Source of the DNA: Oleiagrimonas sp963821885
Lineage (GTDB): Bacteria > Pseudomonadota > Gammaproteobacteria > Xanthomonadales > Rhodanobacteraceae
Direction: 5' to 3'
Assembly (NCBI GenBank): GCA_963821885.1
Contig: CAWGFN010000004.1
Coordinates: forward strand, 248,001-312,000
DNA: 64,000 nt
How positions within the stretch are numbered: the stretch's first letter is position 1; every line of letters starts with the position of its first letter. Position numbers and translations under genes: made by a program. Below, in pieces: positions 1 to 7,723 of this stretch. The notes beneath the pieces are model-generated. The model saw only the letters and a list, made by a program, of their open reading frames with translations. It had not been told where the DNA came from and searched no databases.

Positions 1-368
1 CAGGGCGCCAGGATGACGACCAGCAGCACCAGCGGCCACAGGTTGCCCTCGCGGAAGGTGTAGGCCGCCAGGATCTCGCCCATCGGCTTGCCGCGCAGCA
101 GCCCGAAGGCGAATTCGAAGACCAGGGTGGCGACCAGCCAGCCCAGGCCGACCCCGAGCAGCGCGCGGCCATGCGCGCGCAACCAGGGCACGCCCAGGTA
201 GGCCACCAGCACGACCAGGGCGGAGAGGATCAGGCCACTGAGCACGAAGCCCGCGACACGGCCGAGCCCGGGTACGAGCACGGACTCGCGGAGGATGCCA
301 TTGGCCACCGCGAGCACGAGGATGATCAGCCACAGGGCAGCGGCCTTGAGCACCATATCGACGGTCAT
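1..368 (-). CDS. Integral membrane protein, C-terminus beyond window (partial)
   Basis: The gene reads leftward off the window edge, so about 122 residues are visible. They form three or four hydrophobic segments (for example LWLIILVLAVANGIL and VAGFVLSGLILSALVVLVAY) with short charged loops. I chose the ATG at 368 because a GGAGG lies seven bases upstream; the ATG at 374 sits almost on top of that Shine-Dalgarno. GC content is high, like the backbone and unlike the neighbouring cassettes, so this looks like chromosomal flank rather than a cassette. I do not recognise the family and assign no function. Confidence 0.6.
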   Translation of the reverse strand, partial: MTVDMVLKAAALWLIILVLAVANGILRESVLVPGLGRVAGFVLSGLILSALVVLVAYLGVPWLRAHGRALLGVGLGWLVATLVFEFAFGLLRGKPMGEILAAYTFREGNLWPLVLLVVILAP

Positions 369-516
369 GTTCATCCCTCCCGGAACCCGACGCATGATTC
401 ACCCGAGCATGTTTCCCGAGACAGCTTACGAAATAGTGAGCACCTGGAAAACACAACGGCATCTACAGCTGAACCGTTCCATGCACATGGCCGTGGACGG
501 TCGGCCAGAGGGGGCT

Positions 517-840
517 TCAGTTCGACAGCACGACCGCGGCGATCAGGGATGCCGATACAAGAAACGGCAACGCCAACAGCAACAACTCGGCAATGCGCCA
601 TCGCTGTCGGGGCGCGGGCAAACGAACGAATGCAGCAACACCCAGGCCGACGGCAACCAGGGAAAGAAAGCCCATGACCACCAACGCGAGCCCATAGGCT
701 CCGTACAGCGGCATGCCACACACGCTGTAGGGCTGCGCGTTGGCCCACCGGTTAAAACTCCAGGAAAAATATGCCACATAAGCCGATGGCGCCAGCACCG
801 ATACGGCAAGCACAGCAAGCGAAAAAGATCGAAGCGTCAT
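517..840 (-). CDS. Small membrane protein, last cassette of array 1
   Basis: A 107-residue product with three or four predicted membrane segments: residues about 6-28, 45-70 and 85-105. The ATG lies 13 bases past the attC-like core at 854-860, the same geometry as the other cassette genes. No attC follows its stop, so it appears to be the distal, immobilised end of array 1. The 148 bases between it and the next gene (369-516) contain no gene or recognisable site beyond a short CCATG/CATGG palindrome near 480. Function unknown. Confidence 0.55.
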   Translation of the reverse strand: MTLRSFSLAVLAVSVLAPSAYVAYFSWSFNRWANAQPYSVCGMPLYGAYGLALVVMGFLSLVAVGLGVAAFVRLPAPRQRWRIAELLLLALPFLVSASLIAAVVLSN

Positions 841-853
841 GTCGGTGTCTGCG

Positions 854-912
854 GCCTAACGTTTGAACGAAGCGGCACGAGTCAGCCTGCACGATTGGAT
901 GATTTGCAAGAA
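854..912 (-). repeat. Decayed attC site
   Basis: The R' core GCCTAAC (plus strand) is intact at 854-860. The inner part aligns with the 59-base site at 1725-1783 (shared GCGGCAC, GTCAGC and TTGGATGA blocks), but the R'' core has decayed to TTGCAAG. It probably no longer recombines efficiently. Confidence 0.55.
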
Positions 913-930
913 GAGCATGGCTCCGGCTGA

Positions 931-1329
931 CTAGACAACCAAGAGCAGCGCGAACGCCCATGTAAAGGAGACTGCCAATAAAGCACGTTGAGGGACGGTG
1001 GTGGAACGCCACGATGGAAAGTTGCGGGCGATCAGCCAAACGGAGAACAGCAATGCCGTCCAGGACGCGTGCGATGGACCAAACGCGTAATACAATCCTG
1101 AGTTGCCAGGGATTACGACAACATGACTGACAACGATGCTGAATGTTGCAAGTGTGCACAGGAGCAGCGCGACAGTGACCGCTGCCCATTTGTGTTTGAC
1201 TCCAGCTTCAAGCGAGGCACGGCTCAATCTGCCCAAGCGCCTTGAACGCAACATGAGGATCGGGATCGCCAATCCTGCGGTAAAGGTCAAGACGAGCACT
1301 ACAAGGAAAAGAAGTTCGCCTCTATCCAT
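931..1329 (-). CDS. Membrane protein in integron cassette
   Basis: The 132-residue product has four hydrophobic helices (about 8-25, 50-70, 85-100 and 112-132) and ends in hydrophobic residues. The ATG at 1329 lies 20 bases from the attC core at 1349, and the stop is followed by the decayed attC at 854-912, so the gene fills a complete cassette. GC content is lower than in the backbone genes. No motif identifies a family. It is one of three membrane-protein cassettes in this array. Confidence 0.6.
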   Translation of the reverse strand: MDRGELLFLVVLVLTFTAGLAIPILMLRSRRLGRLSRASLEAGVKHKWAAVTVALLLCTLATFSIVVSHVVVIPGNSGLYYAFGPSHASWTALLFSVWLIARNFPSWRSTTVPQRALLAVSFTWAFALLLVV

Positions 1330-1348
1330 GCCAAGAGCCCCCGTTTGC

Positions 1349-1420
1349 GCCTAACGCTTGAATTAAGGCGCCGACCGCTGGCGCAGCCAGTGGGCGGTCG
1401 GCTTGAATGAATTGTTAGCC
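1349..1420 (-). repeat. attC site
   Basis: On the minus strand the site runs from GGCTAAC to GTTAGGC with a long inverted repeat (CCGACCGC/GCGGTCGG) between. The outer parts read CAATTCATTCAAGC and TTAATTCAAGC, as in several other sites here. The TAA of the 1415-1720 gene lies inside the R'' core. About 72 bases. Confidence 0.9.
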
Positions 1421-1720
1421 ATCTTGCGGTACGCCACGATAGTAGACCTTGCCCGACAAGATGAAAGCTTGCGCCGAAGCCCACCCCTTGATGTCTGACT
1501 TCTTGGGTGCCTTGAAGTCCTGACCCATGAAATAGGCCTTACCGCCACAATCCGGACATTTGTATTCACGGGCCGCGTTGAACTCGGCTGTTTCTTGATT
1601 TTGACCAGCAATTTGACCAGCTGTCATGAAGCGGCTCCTGGCGGGACTGAACTGTGCGCGTTTAAAGCTCTTGCGACAGTTGAAGCACGCATACTGCATT
1701 GGAATGCCGATGTTCTTCAT
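1415..1720 (-). CDS. Double CxxC zinc-ribbon-like cassette protein
   Basis: A 101-residue soluble protein with two cysteine pairs, CFNC at 12-15 and CPDC at 55-58. This spacing suits a single zinc ribbon with a long insert. The C-terminal half (AYFMGQDFKAPKKSD) is basic and aromatic. The stop codon is embedded in the attC R'' core and the ATG is only four bases from the upstream attC core, so this is a minimal cassette. Nucleic-acid or metal binding is a reasonable inference from the ribbon; nothing more specific can be said. Confidence 0.7.
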   Translation of the reverse strand: MKNIGIPMQYACFNCRKSFKRAQFSPARSRFMTAGQIAGQNQETAEFNAAREYKCPDCGGKAYFMGQDFKAPKKSDIKGWASAQAFILSGKVYYRGVPQDG

Positions 1721-1724
1721 TGAT

Positions 1725-1783
1725 GACTAACGCTTGAATTAAGCGGCACGCGTCAGCGTGTCCGCTTGGATGAGTAGTTAGAG
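1725..1783 (-). repeat. attC site (short type)
   Basis: A 59-base site with cores GACTAAC and GTTAGAG on the plus strand and the inner palindrome GCGGCACGC/GCGTGTCCGC. It differs in stem sequence from the 72-base sites, showing that two attC subtypes share the array. Confidence 0.85.
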
Positions 1784-2041
1784 CTTGCCACGACGCTTGC
1801 TATCGAGCCAGATAGTTATAACGGTGAGGCCAACAGCAGCTGCAAAGACAACATATGAAGCGATAAGCAGCTGTGACGCGCCACGGCAGTACAGCTCAGG
1901 AGATGAAAGGCTACTAGGTCCGCAATGGCCAAAGTGAAGTGAGGCCGTGCTGATTGCAGTGATGAACATGAAAACCGCTGCTAAGGCAAGAACCCCAGAG
2001 CTGACGCCAAACATCCATGTTGGGAGCTTAGGTTTACTCAT
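1778..2041 (-). CDS. Small two-helix membrane cassette protein
   Basis: An 87-residue protein. Residues 9-33 and 55-80 form two hydrophobic helices joined by a loop with two cysteines (FGHCGPSS and LYCRG), which could make a disulfide if the loop is periplasmic; the tail DSKRRGKL is basic. The TAA stop is inside attC 1725-1783 and the ATG is three bases from the next attC core. No recognised family. Confidence 0.6.
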   Translation of the reverse strand: MSKPKLPTWMFGVSSGVLALAAVFMFITAISTASLHFGHCGPSSLSSPELYCRGASQLLIASYVVFAAAVGLTVITIWLDSKRRGKL

Positions 2042-2044
2042 GAG

Positions 2045-2116
2045 CTCTAACGCTTGAATTAAGGCGCCGACCGCTGGCGTTGCCAGTGGGCGGTCGGCTT
2101 GAATGAGTTGTTAGCC
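2045..2116 (-). repeat. attC site
   Basis: A 72-base site with cores CTCTAAC and GTTAGCC (plus strand) and the CCGACCGC/GCGGTCGG stem. Its interior is nearly identical to the sites at 1349 and 4446. Confidence 0.9.
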
Positions 2117-2557
2117 CTCACGGGAGCGCCAGGCAAAAAACCGCTTTTCGAGTGTTGGGCTGAGCTTATAGAAGTTGTTCCATGTGTCAGGGACATGGTA
2201 AAGGCTTTTCATGCGTCGCCGAAACAGCGTGGAGCGCATGAATATGGACTCGTAGTCCGTCAAGTAACCACCAGACTCTTGCTCGTAGTAGTCGTTGGCA
2301 AATGCGTTGCCAGTTGCGTTGAGATCTTCATCGGTGAATTTTTCGTCGCAATGCTGGATAAGGAATGCGCCGGGGGTGATGTCACGGTTACGCAAAGCGG
2401 CGAGGCCATCCGGGAAATCTTTGGTATGAATGTCTCCAGCCATGCCCGAAAGAAGACACCAAGCAACAAAGAATCCGATATGCGTCGCTCCTGCCTCTGG
2501 AGGCAGGTCGCTAGGGAATGTGCCGCCATAGTGCCAAGATGCGTCGTCGTATTTCAT
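2111..2557 (-). CDS. DUF7832-like cassette protein
   Basis: A 148-residue acidic, soluble protein. The ATG at 2557 is preferred over in-frame upstream starts because those codons are translated attC sequence, and MKYDDASWHYGG lies directly after the attC core. The N-terminus (DDASWHYGGTFP, then EAGATHIGFFVAW) matches what I recall of DUF7832 proteins; I could not verify this by search. The body carries TDEDLNATGNAFAND and a C-terminal aromatic stretch ending FFAWRSREG. The stop is inside attC 2045-2116. Function unknown. Confidence 0.72.
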   Translation of the reverse strand: MKYDDASWHYGGTFPSDLPPEAGATHIGFFVAWCLLSGMAGDIHTKDFPDGLAALRNRDITPGAFLIQHCDEKFTDEDLNATGNAFANDYYEQESGGYLTDYESIFMRSTLFRRRMKSLYHVPDTWNNFYKLSPTLEKRFFAWRSREG

Positions 2558-2562
2558 GCTGT

Positions 2563-2622
2563 GGCTAACGCCTGAATTAAGCCGAGCCGCGAAGCGGCTT
2601 CGGCTTGAATGAATTGTTAGGC
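2563..2622 (-). repeat. attC site (short stem variant)
   Basis: A 60-base site with cores GGCTAAC and GTTAGGC and the stem GCCGAGCCGC/GCGGCTTCGGC. The truncated site at 13322-13355 resembles this subtype, linking the two arrays. Confidence 0.9.
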
Positions 2623-3366
2623 CGCGCCTGCCGGGGGCTGGAGCCTTTCGCGCTTGAACCAAGCGACATAGGCGCCGATGACTTTTGCAATAGCGGCCAG
2701 CACAGACGCCATCTCCGCTCCAGATAGGGGGCGCGCATTTGCATAATCTCCGTGCCGCTCCTCTTGGTGCACAAGAAGATCCAATGTGTCTCGCTCAATG
2801 TGCAGCGCCTCCCGGAAGTGGACCCATTTCTGGTTGGAAGGAAGATCCAAGCCCGCACACACGGAGTTCTTCATGGCTTCAACCGCCTTGTAGCAGTGGG
2901 ATCTGAGGAACTTCTTTTCCATAAGACCGGCATTTAGATCGTCCAACGCCAATCGGAAGTGAAACCCCTGCGAATGGAGATTAATAGAGGCGATGTCATC
3001 CGGCGAGACATTCTGATTGGCAAGCTCTTCCTTTAGGCGTGGCGTTGCATTGCTAAAACGCATGCGTATCAGCCCGTCAGGGCCGACGCAGGTGTCAATC
3101 GCGACAATGGTCCAAGCGCCTTCCAGTATGGCAACGCTGTCGCAGATTGACGAAGCAAAATCTTCGACGATGTTTCTGATCGTAAGGCAAGCAGTGTCAT
3201 TAAGAGTTTCTGGCACATCGCACAAAGAGACTACGCGGTTGTCCAGAATCTGTGTCTGCAATGTCAGTTCCGGGTGGTCTGGTCCGGCAGGCATAGACGC
3301 ACCAATAATTGGTGAGCTGATTCTGGTTGTTTCCGGCAGCACCGAGCCAAAGTACGTGTAATGCAA
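2617..3366 (-). CDS. Hypothetical 249-residue cassette protein
   Basis: The largest cassette product in array 1, predicted soluble and mixed alpha/beta. The C-terminal third is helical (FREALHIERDTLDLLVHQEE, then GAEMASVLAAIAKVIGAYVAW) and ends in a basic, proline-containing tail. The ATG is 15 bases from the attC core at 3382-3388 and the stop lies in attC 2563-2622. No catalytic motif was recognised. Confidence 0.65.
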   Translation of the reverse strand: MHYTYFGSVLPETTRISSPIIGASMPAGPDHPELTLQTQILDNRVVSLCDVPETLNDTACLTIRNIVEDFASSICDSVAILEGAWTIVAIDTCVGPDGLIRMRFSNATPRLKEELANQNVSPDDIASINLHSQGFHFRLALDDLNAGLMEKKFLRSHCYKAVEAMKNSVCAGLDLPSNQKWVHFREALHIERDTLDLLVHQEERHGDYANARPLSGAEMASVLAAIAKVIGAYVAWFKRERLQPPAGAA

Positions 3367-3381
3367 GGAACTCTCCTAGCG

Positions 3382-3452
3382 GCCTAACGCTGAGTTAAGA
3401 CGCCGACCGCTGGCGTAGCCAGTGGGCGGTCGGCTTGAACGAGTTGTTAGGC
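3382..3452 (-). repeat. attC site
   Basis: A 71-base site with cores GCCTAAC and GTTAGGC and the same CCGACCGC/GCGGTCGG stem as its neighbours. Confidence 0.92.
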
Positions 3453-3731
3453 ATTGCTTCCTGCCACGGTCGTGACTGATTCAATTGTAAAGCTGATAGG
3501 GGATTCCTCGATCGGCATGCAAGCGCAGATGACATCAGAAAATTCATCGAGAAGTGCTTGTCCATTTGAGTCATATTCATTGCGTGCGCTCAAAAGTATG
3601 CGGCCAGCTTCCCAGTGACAACTAACCACAGAATGCCATGTGCGTTCTGCGAATTCAGCCAAGACATCTTTGATGCCTGCCTGCGCAGCCTGCTCCGATA
3701 CGCCCTTGCAAGATAAGACGATTTCAAACAT
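3447..3731 (-). CDS. Small hypothetical cassette protein
   Basis: A 94-residue product starting MFEIVLSCKGVSEQAA. The pattern of beta strands around a central helix (GIKDVLAEFAERTW, then SVVSCHWEAGRILLSARN) suggests a small alpha/beta fold. The stop is embedded in the attC core and the ATG is four bases from the upstream attC. No family recognised. Confidence 0.62.
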   Translation of the reverse strand: MFEIVLSCKGVSEQAAQAGIKDVLAEFAERTWHSVVSCHWEAGRILLSARNEYDSNGQALLDEFSDVICACMPIEESPISFTIESVTTVAGSNA

Positions 3732-3735
3732 GTGT

Positions 3736-3806
3736 GCCTAACGCTGAAGTAAGCAGCCGACGAACCGCGTAGCGGTTTGGCGGTCGGCTTGAATGAATTG
3801 TTAGCC
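3736..3806 (-). repeat. attC site
   Basis: A 71-base site with cores GCCTAAC and GTTAGCC (plus strand); the stem variant GCCGACGAACCGC/GCGGTTTGGCGGTCGGC gives a longer central hairpin than its neighbours. Confidence 0.88.
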
Positions 3807-3807
3807 G

Positions 3808-4433
3808 TCACAGCCGTGGTGGCATAAACGTCGGATACCCTCCGGCGACCGAAAGAAGTTGAGCTTGCAGCGGCTGTTGCCCCGAGAGAATCGCAGCTTG
3901 CATGCAGGCTACCACGCCCAATCCATTGGCATTGCGCAGAATATTCCCAATGAGGCCTGCTGGATAACCTTCGCCGTGCCGACGCATTGGGTGTATTCCG
4001 GCATGCGCATACGAGTTGAGGGCCTTCCACGAGTTTTCCTTGAAACGTGCAAGCGCATCAAAGGCTTGTTGAGGCGCCTTCGTTGCCAAACGCTCCATCA
4101 TTACATTGGTTTGAGGCATGTTCTTGGCGGCTTGCTCTGACTCTTGGGATAGTGCGGCGCCAAGTTTTTCGACACAAGCATCTGACGCTGCGTAGAGCAG
4201 CCAGATCGAGCGGACAGTGGCCTCGAACTGGGCGCGATGCACAACGACTGCAGAAGGAAGAGTCCCTCACGCAAAAGAACACGAACTGATTGCCAATGCT
4301 CCAGTGCAAGCGAGCAAGCAACATCGCTTGTGGCAATGCGCGGCGAGTTATCGTAAGTGGGTACTGCGATGACCGCGAGCAATTCAGTAGCAAGTGCATC
4401 AGTGTCGTCGAAAATATTTGATGACGCCATCAT
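3808..4433 (-). pseudogene. Frameshifted cassette gene (DUF6988-like)
   Basis: Two overlapping frames together form one protein of about 208 residues. The N-terminal frame starts at 4433 (MMASSNIFDDTDALATELL) and runs to VLLREGL. The C-terminal frame continues SAVVVHRAQFEATVRSIWL to the TGA at 3808. Restoring one C in the CTC near 4262 joins them as GLLPSAVVVHRAQF. The helical HRAQFEATVRSIWLLYAASD segment resembles DUF6988-type cassette proteins as I remember them; this is unverified. Net -1 frameshift: either a dead cassette or a sequencing error. Confidence 0.6.
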
Positions 4434-4445
4434 CTACCCCGTGAC

Positions 4446-4517
4446 GGCTAACGCTGGAGTTAAGACGCCGACCGCTGGCGTAGCCAGTGGGCGGTCGGCT
4501 TGAATGAGTTGTTAGGG
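4446..4517 (-). repeat. attC site
   Basis: A 72-base site with cores GGCTAAC and GTTAGGG and the standard CCGACCGC/GCGGTCGG stem. The DUF3144 gene stops 10 bases before it. Confidence 0.9.
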
Positions 4518-4526
4518 ATCTGCGTG

Positions 4527-4805
4527 TTACATGTAGCTTGGGAAGTTCTTGATGTAGTCGTCAAGATTCTCCTCCAGCATGATGCGGTATTGCTCGACGA
4601 AGTAGTCCAGTGTTTCTTGTTTGGCTGATTTCATTTCTTCTGCTGTGTTGAAGCCACAAGCGCTGATCCAGGCGTTGAATCGTGCCGTTGCATACATGCA
4701 GGACGCGCTGACTTTGCCCCGTGATATGTCGGCAAGCTGCTCATTGGCAAGATGTATCACAGCATCTGCGCGATCGTAGAACTTGTCATCCGTTTCTGTG
4801 GCCAA
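4527..4805 (-). CDS. DUF3144 family cassette protein
   Basis: A 92-residue helical protein. The segments FYDRADAVIHLAN, ISRGKVSASCMYATARFNAW and QYRIMLEENLDDYI match the DUF3144 family pattern. The only in-frame ATG lies far upstream across an attC site, so I place the start at the TTG at 4805, preceded by AAGGAG eight bases away; this gives the usual DUF3144 length. The family is widespread in proteobacteria but has no known function. Unlike most neighbours, this cassette carries its own Shine-Dalgarno. Confidence 0.78.
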   Translation of the reverse strand: MATETDDKFYDRADAVIHLANEQLADISRGKVSASCMYATARFNAWISACGFNTAEEMKSAKQETLDYFVEQYRIMLEENLDDYIKNFPSYM

Positions 4806-4822
4806 TCCCGGTGCTCCTTGAG

Positions 4823-4879
4823 CCCTAACGCAGAGGTAAGCGGCGGCGGTACGCCGTCCGCTTGAGCGCCGTGTTAGAC
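4823..4879 (-). repeat. attC site (divergent subtype)
   Basis: A 57-base site with cores CCCTAAC and GTTAGAC (plus strand) and the stem GCGGCGGTACGCCGTCCGC. It differs clearly from the other sites. Confidence 0.82.
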
Positions 4880-5062
4880 GGCGGGAACTGTGGGAACCGC
4901 GCGGCTGAACGAAGCTGGGGAGCAACGTGCGCGCAAATTCGGGCTTGCGAATACGCAGCGTCCGTGCGGCAGGAGCCAGGAGCATATTGGATGCTGAACT
5001 TGGCCATGAGATCCATCTTGCTACCGACGTTCCTTGAAGGCAAAGGCCGACCGCCGACTAAC
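4880..5062 (-). other. First cassette of array 1, no convincing gene
   Basis: The segment between the isolated R'-like core GACTAAC at 5056-5062 and attC 4823-4879 holds only a short open frame (start about 5043 or 5013) that reads straight through the attC and stops in it. The attC-derived tail TALKRTAYRRRLPLR is a common translation artefact of such sites. This is most likely a gene-less or eroded cassette. The missing inner half of the 5056 core may be a lost attI or attC. Confidence 0.45.
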
Positions 5063-5288
5063 GCTTATTCGGCGTCGATGTGACGCGTTGCACCCAGTAT
5101 GGTCATTTCTTCAGGCTGAGGCAATTGGATAAACTTTGCACCAGATCAATCACTTGTCTAATTCCCATCCTCCAGGCCGGATATAGCCTGATGGCGTTAT
5201 GCGACACATGGAGGGTGTATGAGTTACGCAGGACGACGCGTCGGTGTAACAGGCTCATGGAGCCGTCGGCTCGGTTGAGCGGCGTGAT

Positions 5289-6090
5289 TCAGATCCCGGC
5301 TTCCAGCGCTGCCAGTTCGGCCTCGTCGAAGCCGGCCGCGCGGCGGGCGTCGTGGTTGAAGGGACCGCGCAGGGCGTGGCCCATGTATTCGCCGAGCAGG
5401 GATCGGAAGGTTTCGCGCGGTTCCAGGCCGTCGCGCTGCGCAGCACCAGCGGAACCAGCGGCTGCCGAAGGCGACGTGGGCGACTTCCTCGCGCAGGATC
5501 ACTTCGAGCACGGCGACGGTTTTCGCATCGCCGGCGCGGGTGAGGCGTTCGATCATGCCGGGGGTGACGTCCAGGCCGCGCGCTTCGAGCACGCGCGGCA
5601 CCAGGGCCATGCGTGCGAGGTCGCTGTGCGCGGTCTTTTCGGCCATGTCCCACAGGCCGTTGTGCGCGTCGAAGTCGCCGTAGGCGTGGCCCAGCTCGGC
5701 CAGGCGCGTGGACAGCATCGCGAAGTGCCGCGCCTCGTCGTGGGCCACGCTGGCCCAGTCGCGGTAGAAATCGGCCGGCATGCCGCGGAAGCGGTACACC
5801 GCGTCCCAGGCCAGGTGGATGGCGTTGAATTCGATGTGCGCCACCGCGTGGATCAGCGCCACGCGGCCCTCGGGCGTGCCCAGGGGGCGCTGGGCCAGTT
5901 CACGCGGATGCACCAGGCGCGGGCGCGGCGGGCGGCCCGGCGCGCCGATGGGCTCGGGCGGCGGGGCCTCGGGGTCGAGCGCCAGGGTGCCGGCCTGCAC
6001 GGCGTCCCACGCGGCGTGCGTGAGGCGCAGCTTGTCCTCGATGTCGGTGCAGTCGAGGCAGGCCTTGGCGGCGGAGAACAGGTCGCTCAT
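5289..6090 (-). CDS. DUF455 ferritin-like protein (frameshifted)
   Basis: A ferritin-like di-iron domain protein. Residues about 88-200 carry the typical helices with ligands in HAVAHIEFNAIHLAWD, VAHDEARHF and REEVAHVAFG. The reading frame breaks near 5440, just after FGSRWFRWC. The next frame gives a natural end (DGLEPRETFRSLLGEYMGH and onward, ending LEAGI) with a stop at 5289, so the intact product is about 266 residues, the normal family length. The span is net +1 in length. DUF455 proteins have no established role; some relatives act on tRNA or fatty acids. The 226 bases downstream (5063-5288) hold no gene. Confidence 0.75.
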
Positions 6091-6234
6091 GCAAATACAG
6101 CCTGTGTCTTCATGGAGCGGGAGCCGGCGTCCCGACCGGAAACGCGGCGCGGTTCTTTACCGCGAGGTTCCGGCGTGCGCTGTCGCGGCTTGCGCCGCGC
6201 CTGCAAGGGGACAGGCCGCGCGGGCGGAAGTGCC

Positions 6235-7710
6235 TCAGGCGCTGCGCAGCTTGGCCTTGGCCTCGTCCGAGCGCAGCATCTCGATCTGCGCCAGGTAGGC
6301 CGAATCGACGCCGGTGATGTATTCGCCGGAGAAGCACGAGGTATCGAAGTGCTTGAGCGCCTCGTTGCCGTCGGCCACCGACCAGATCAGGTCGTCCAGG
6401 TCCTGGTAGATCAGGCGGTCGGCGCCGATCTGGCGCTGCACTTCCTCTTCGCTGCGGCCGGCGGCGATCAGCTCGGCGGCGGCCGGCATGTCGATGCCGT
6501 AGACGTTGGGGAAGCGCACCGGCGGCGCGGCCGAGGCCACGTAGACCTTCCTCGCGCCGGCCTCGCGCGCCATCTGGATGATCTGCCGCGAAGTGGTGCC
6601 GCGGACGATGGAGTCATCCACCAGCAGCACGTTCTTCTTGCGGAACTCCAGGTCGATGGCGTTGAGCTTGCGGCGCACCGACTGCACGCGCTCGCCCTGC
6701 CCCGGCATGATGAAGGTGCGGCCGATGTAGCGGTTCTTGACGAAGCCCTCGCGGAACGGCACGCCCAGCGCCATGGCCAGGGTGCTGGCGGCGGTGCGCG
6801 AGGTGTCGGGAATCGGGATCACCGCGTCGATGTCGTGGTCGGGCCACTCGCGCAGGATCTTCTCGCCCAGCTTCTCGCCCATGCGCAGGCGCGCCTTGTA
6901 CACCGACACGTCCTCGATCATCGAGTCCGGCCGCGCCAGGTAGACGTATTCGAAGATGCACGGCGCATGCACCGCGCCCTCGGCGCAGCGCCGCGTGCTG
7001 AGCTGGCCGTGCTCGCTGATGATCACCGCCTCGCCCGGTTCCACGTCGCGCATGAAGCGGAAGCCGAGGATGTCCAGCGCCACCGACTCGGAGGCCACCG
7101 CGTACTCGCGGCCGTTGGGCGTCTCGCGCTCGCCCAGCACCAGCGGGCGGATGCCGTGCGGATCGCGGAAGGCGACCAGGCCGTAGCCCAGCACCAGACC
7201 CACGCAGGCGTAGCCGCCGCTGGCGCGCGCGTGCACGCCGGCGACGGCCTTGAAGATATGGTCCGGCGTCAGCTCCATGCGTTCCTGGATCTGCAGCTCG
7301 TGGGCCAGGATGTTGAGCAGGATTTCCGAATCGGAATTGGTGTTGATGTGGCGCCGGTCCTGCTCGAACATCTCGCGGCGAAGCTGGTCGGTGTTGACCA
7401 GGTTGCCGTTGTGCGCGAAGGCGATGCCGTAGGGCGAGTTGACGTAGAACGGCTGTGCCTCGTCGACGTCCTCGCTGCCGGCGGTCGGGTAGCGGCAGTG
7501 GCCGATGCCGATGCGCCCGTGCAGCTTGTCCATGGCCTGCTGGTTGAAGACGTCGCGGACCAGCCCCTTGCGCTTGTGCAGGCGCAGCTTGTTGCCGTCG
7601 ACGGTGGCGATGCCGGCCGCGTCCTGGCCGCGGTGCTGCAGCACGGTGAGGCCGTCGTACAGGGCCGAGGCCACATTGGAGGTGCCGACGATTCCGATGA
7701 TTCCACACAT
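6235..7710 (-). CDS. purF: Amidophosphoribosyltransferase
   Basis: First committed step of purine synthesis: PRPP plus glutamine to 5-phosphoribosylamine. The 491-residue protein starts MCGIIGIVG; Cys2 becomes the N-terminal glutaminase nucleophile after Met removal. The PRPP-binding loop VLLVDDSIVRGTTSRQI and the class II amidotransferase segments (LQHRGQDAAGIAT, AFAHNGNLVN) are intact. It is the last gene of the folC-SPOR-cvpA-purF cluster, an order conserved in gammaproteobacteria. It is in the same open frame as cvpA upstream, with no stop between, discussed under findings. About 144 bases separate it from the DUF455 gene, with nothing recognised in them. Confidence 0.97.
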   Translation of the reverse strand: MCGIIGIVGTSNVASALYDGLTVLQHRGQDAAGIATVDGNKLRLHKRKGLVRDVFNQQAMDKLHGRIGIGHCRYPTAGSEDVDEAQPFYVNSPYGIAFAHNGNLVNTDQLRREMFEQDRRHINTNSDSEILLNILAHELQIQERMELTPDHIFKAVAGVHARASGGYACVGLVLGYGLVAFRDPHGIRPLVLGERETPNGREYAVASESVALDILGFRFMRDVEPGEAVIISEHGQLSTRRCAEGAVHAPCIFEYVYLARPDSMIEDVSVYKARLRMGEKLGEKILREWPDHDIDAVIPIPDTSRTAASTLAMALGVPFREGFVKNRYIGRTFIMPGQGERVQSVRRKLNAIDLEFRKKNVLLVDDSIVRGTTSRQIIQMAREAGARKVYVASAAPPVRFPNVYGIDMPAAAELIAAGRSEEEVQRQIGADRLIYQDLDDLIWSVADGNEALKHFDTSCFSGEYITGVDSAYLAQIEMLRSDEAKAKLRSA

Positions 7711-7723
7711 GACGCGGGGTTCT

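Noticed and set aside
1363..3580. Short proteins ending in NNSFKPTAHWLRQRSA-like tails
   Set aside because: These residues are translated attC sequence, a known artefact in integron regions, not conserved peptides.
854..5062. CRISPR-like array of regularly spaced repeats
   Set aside because: Repeats are palindromic 57-72 base attC sites spaced by genes of variable length, not short direct repeats with uniform spacers; no cas genes.
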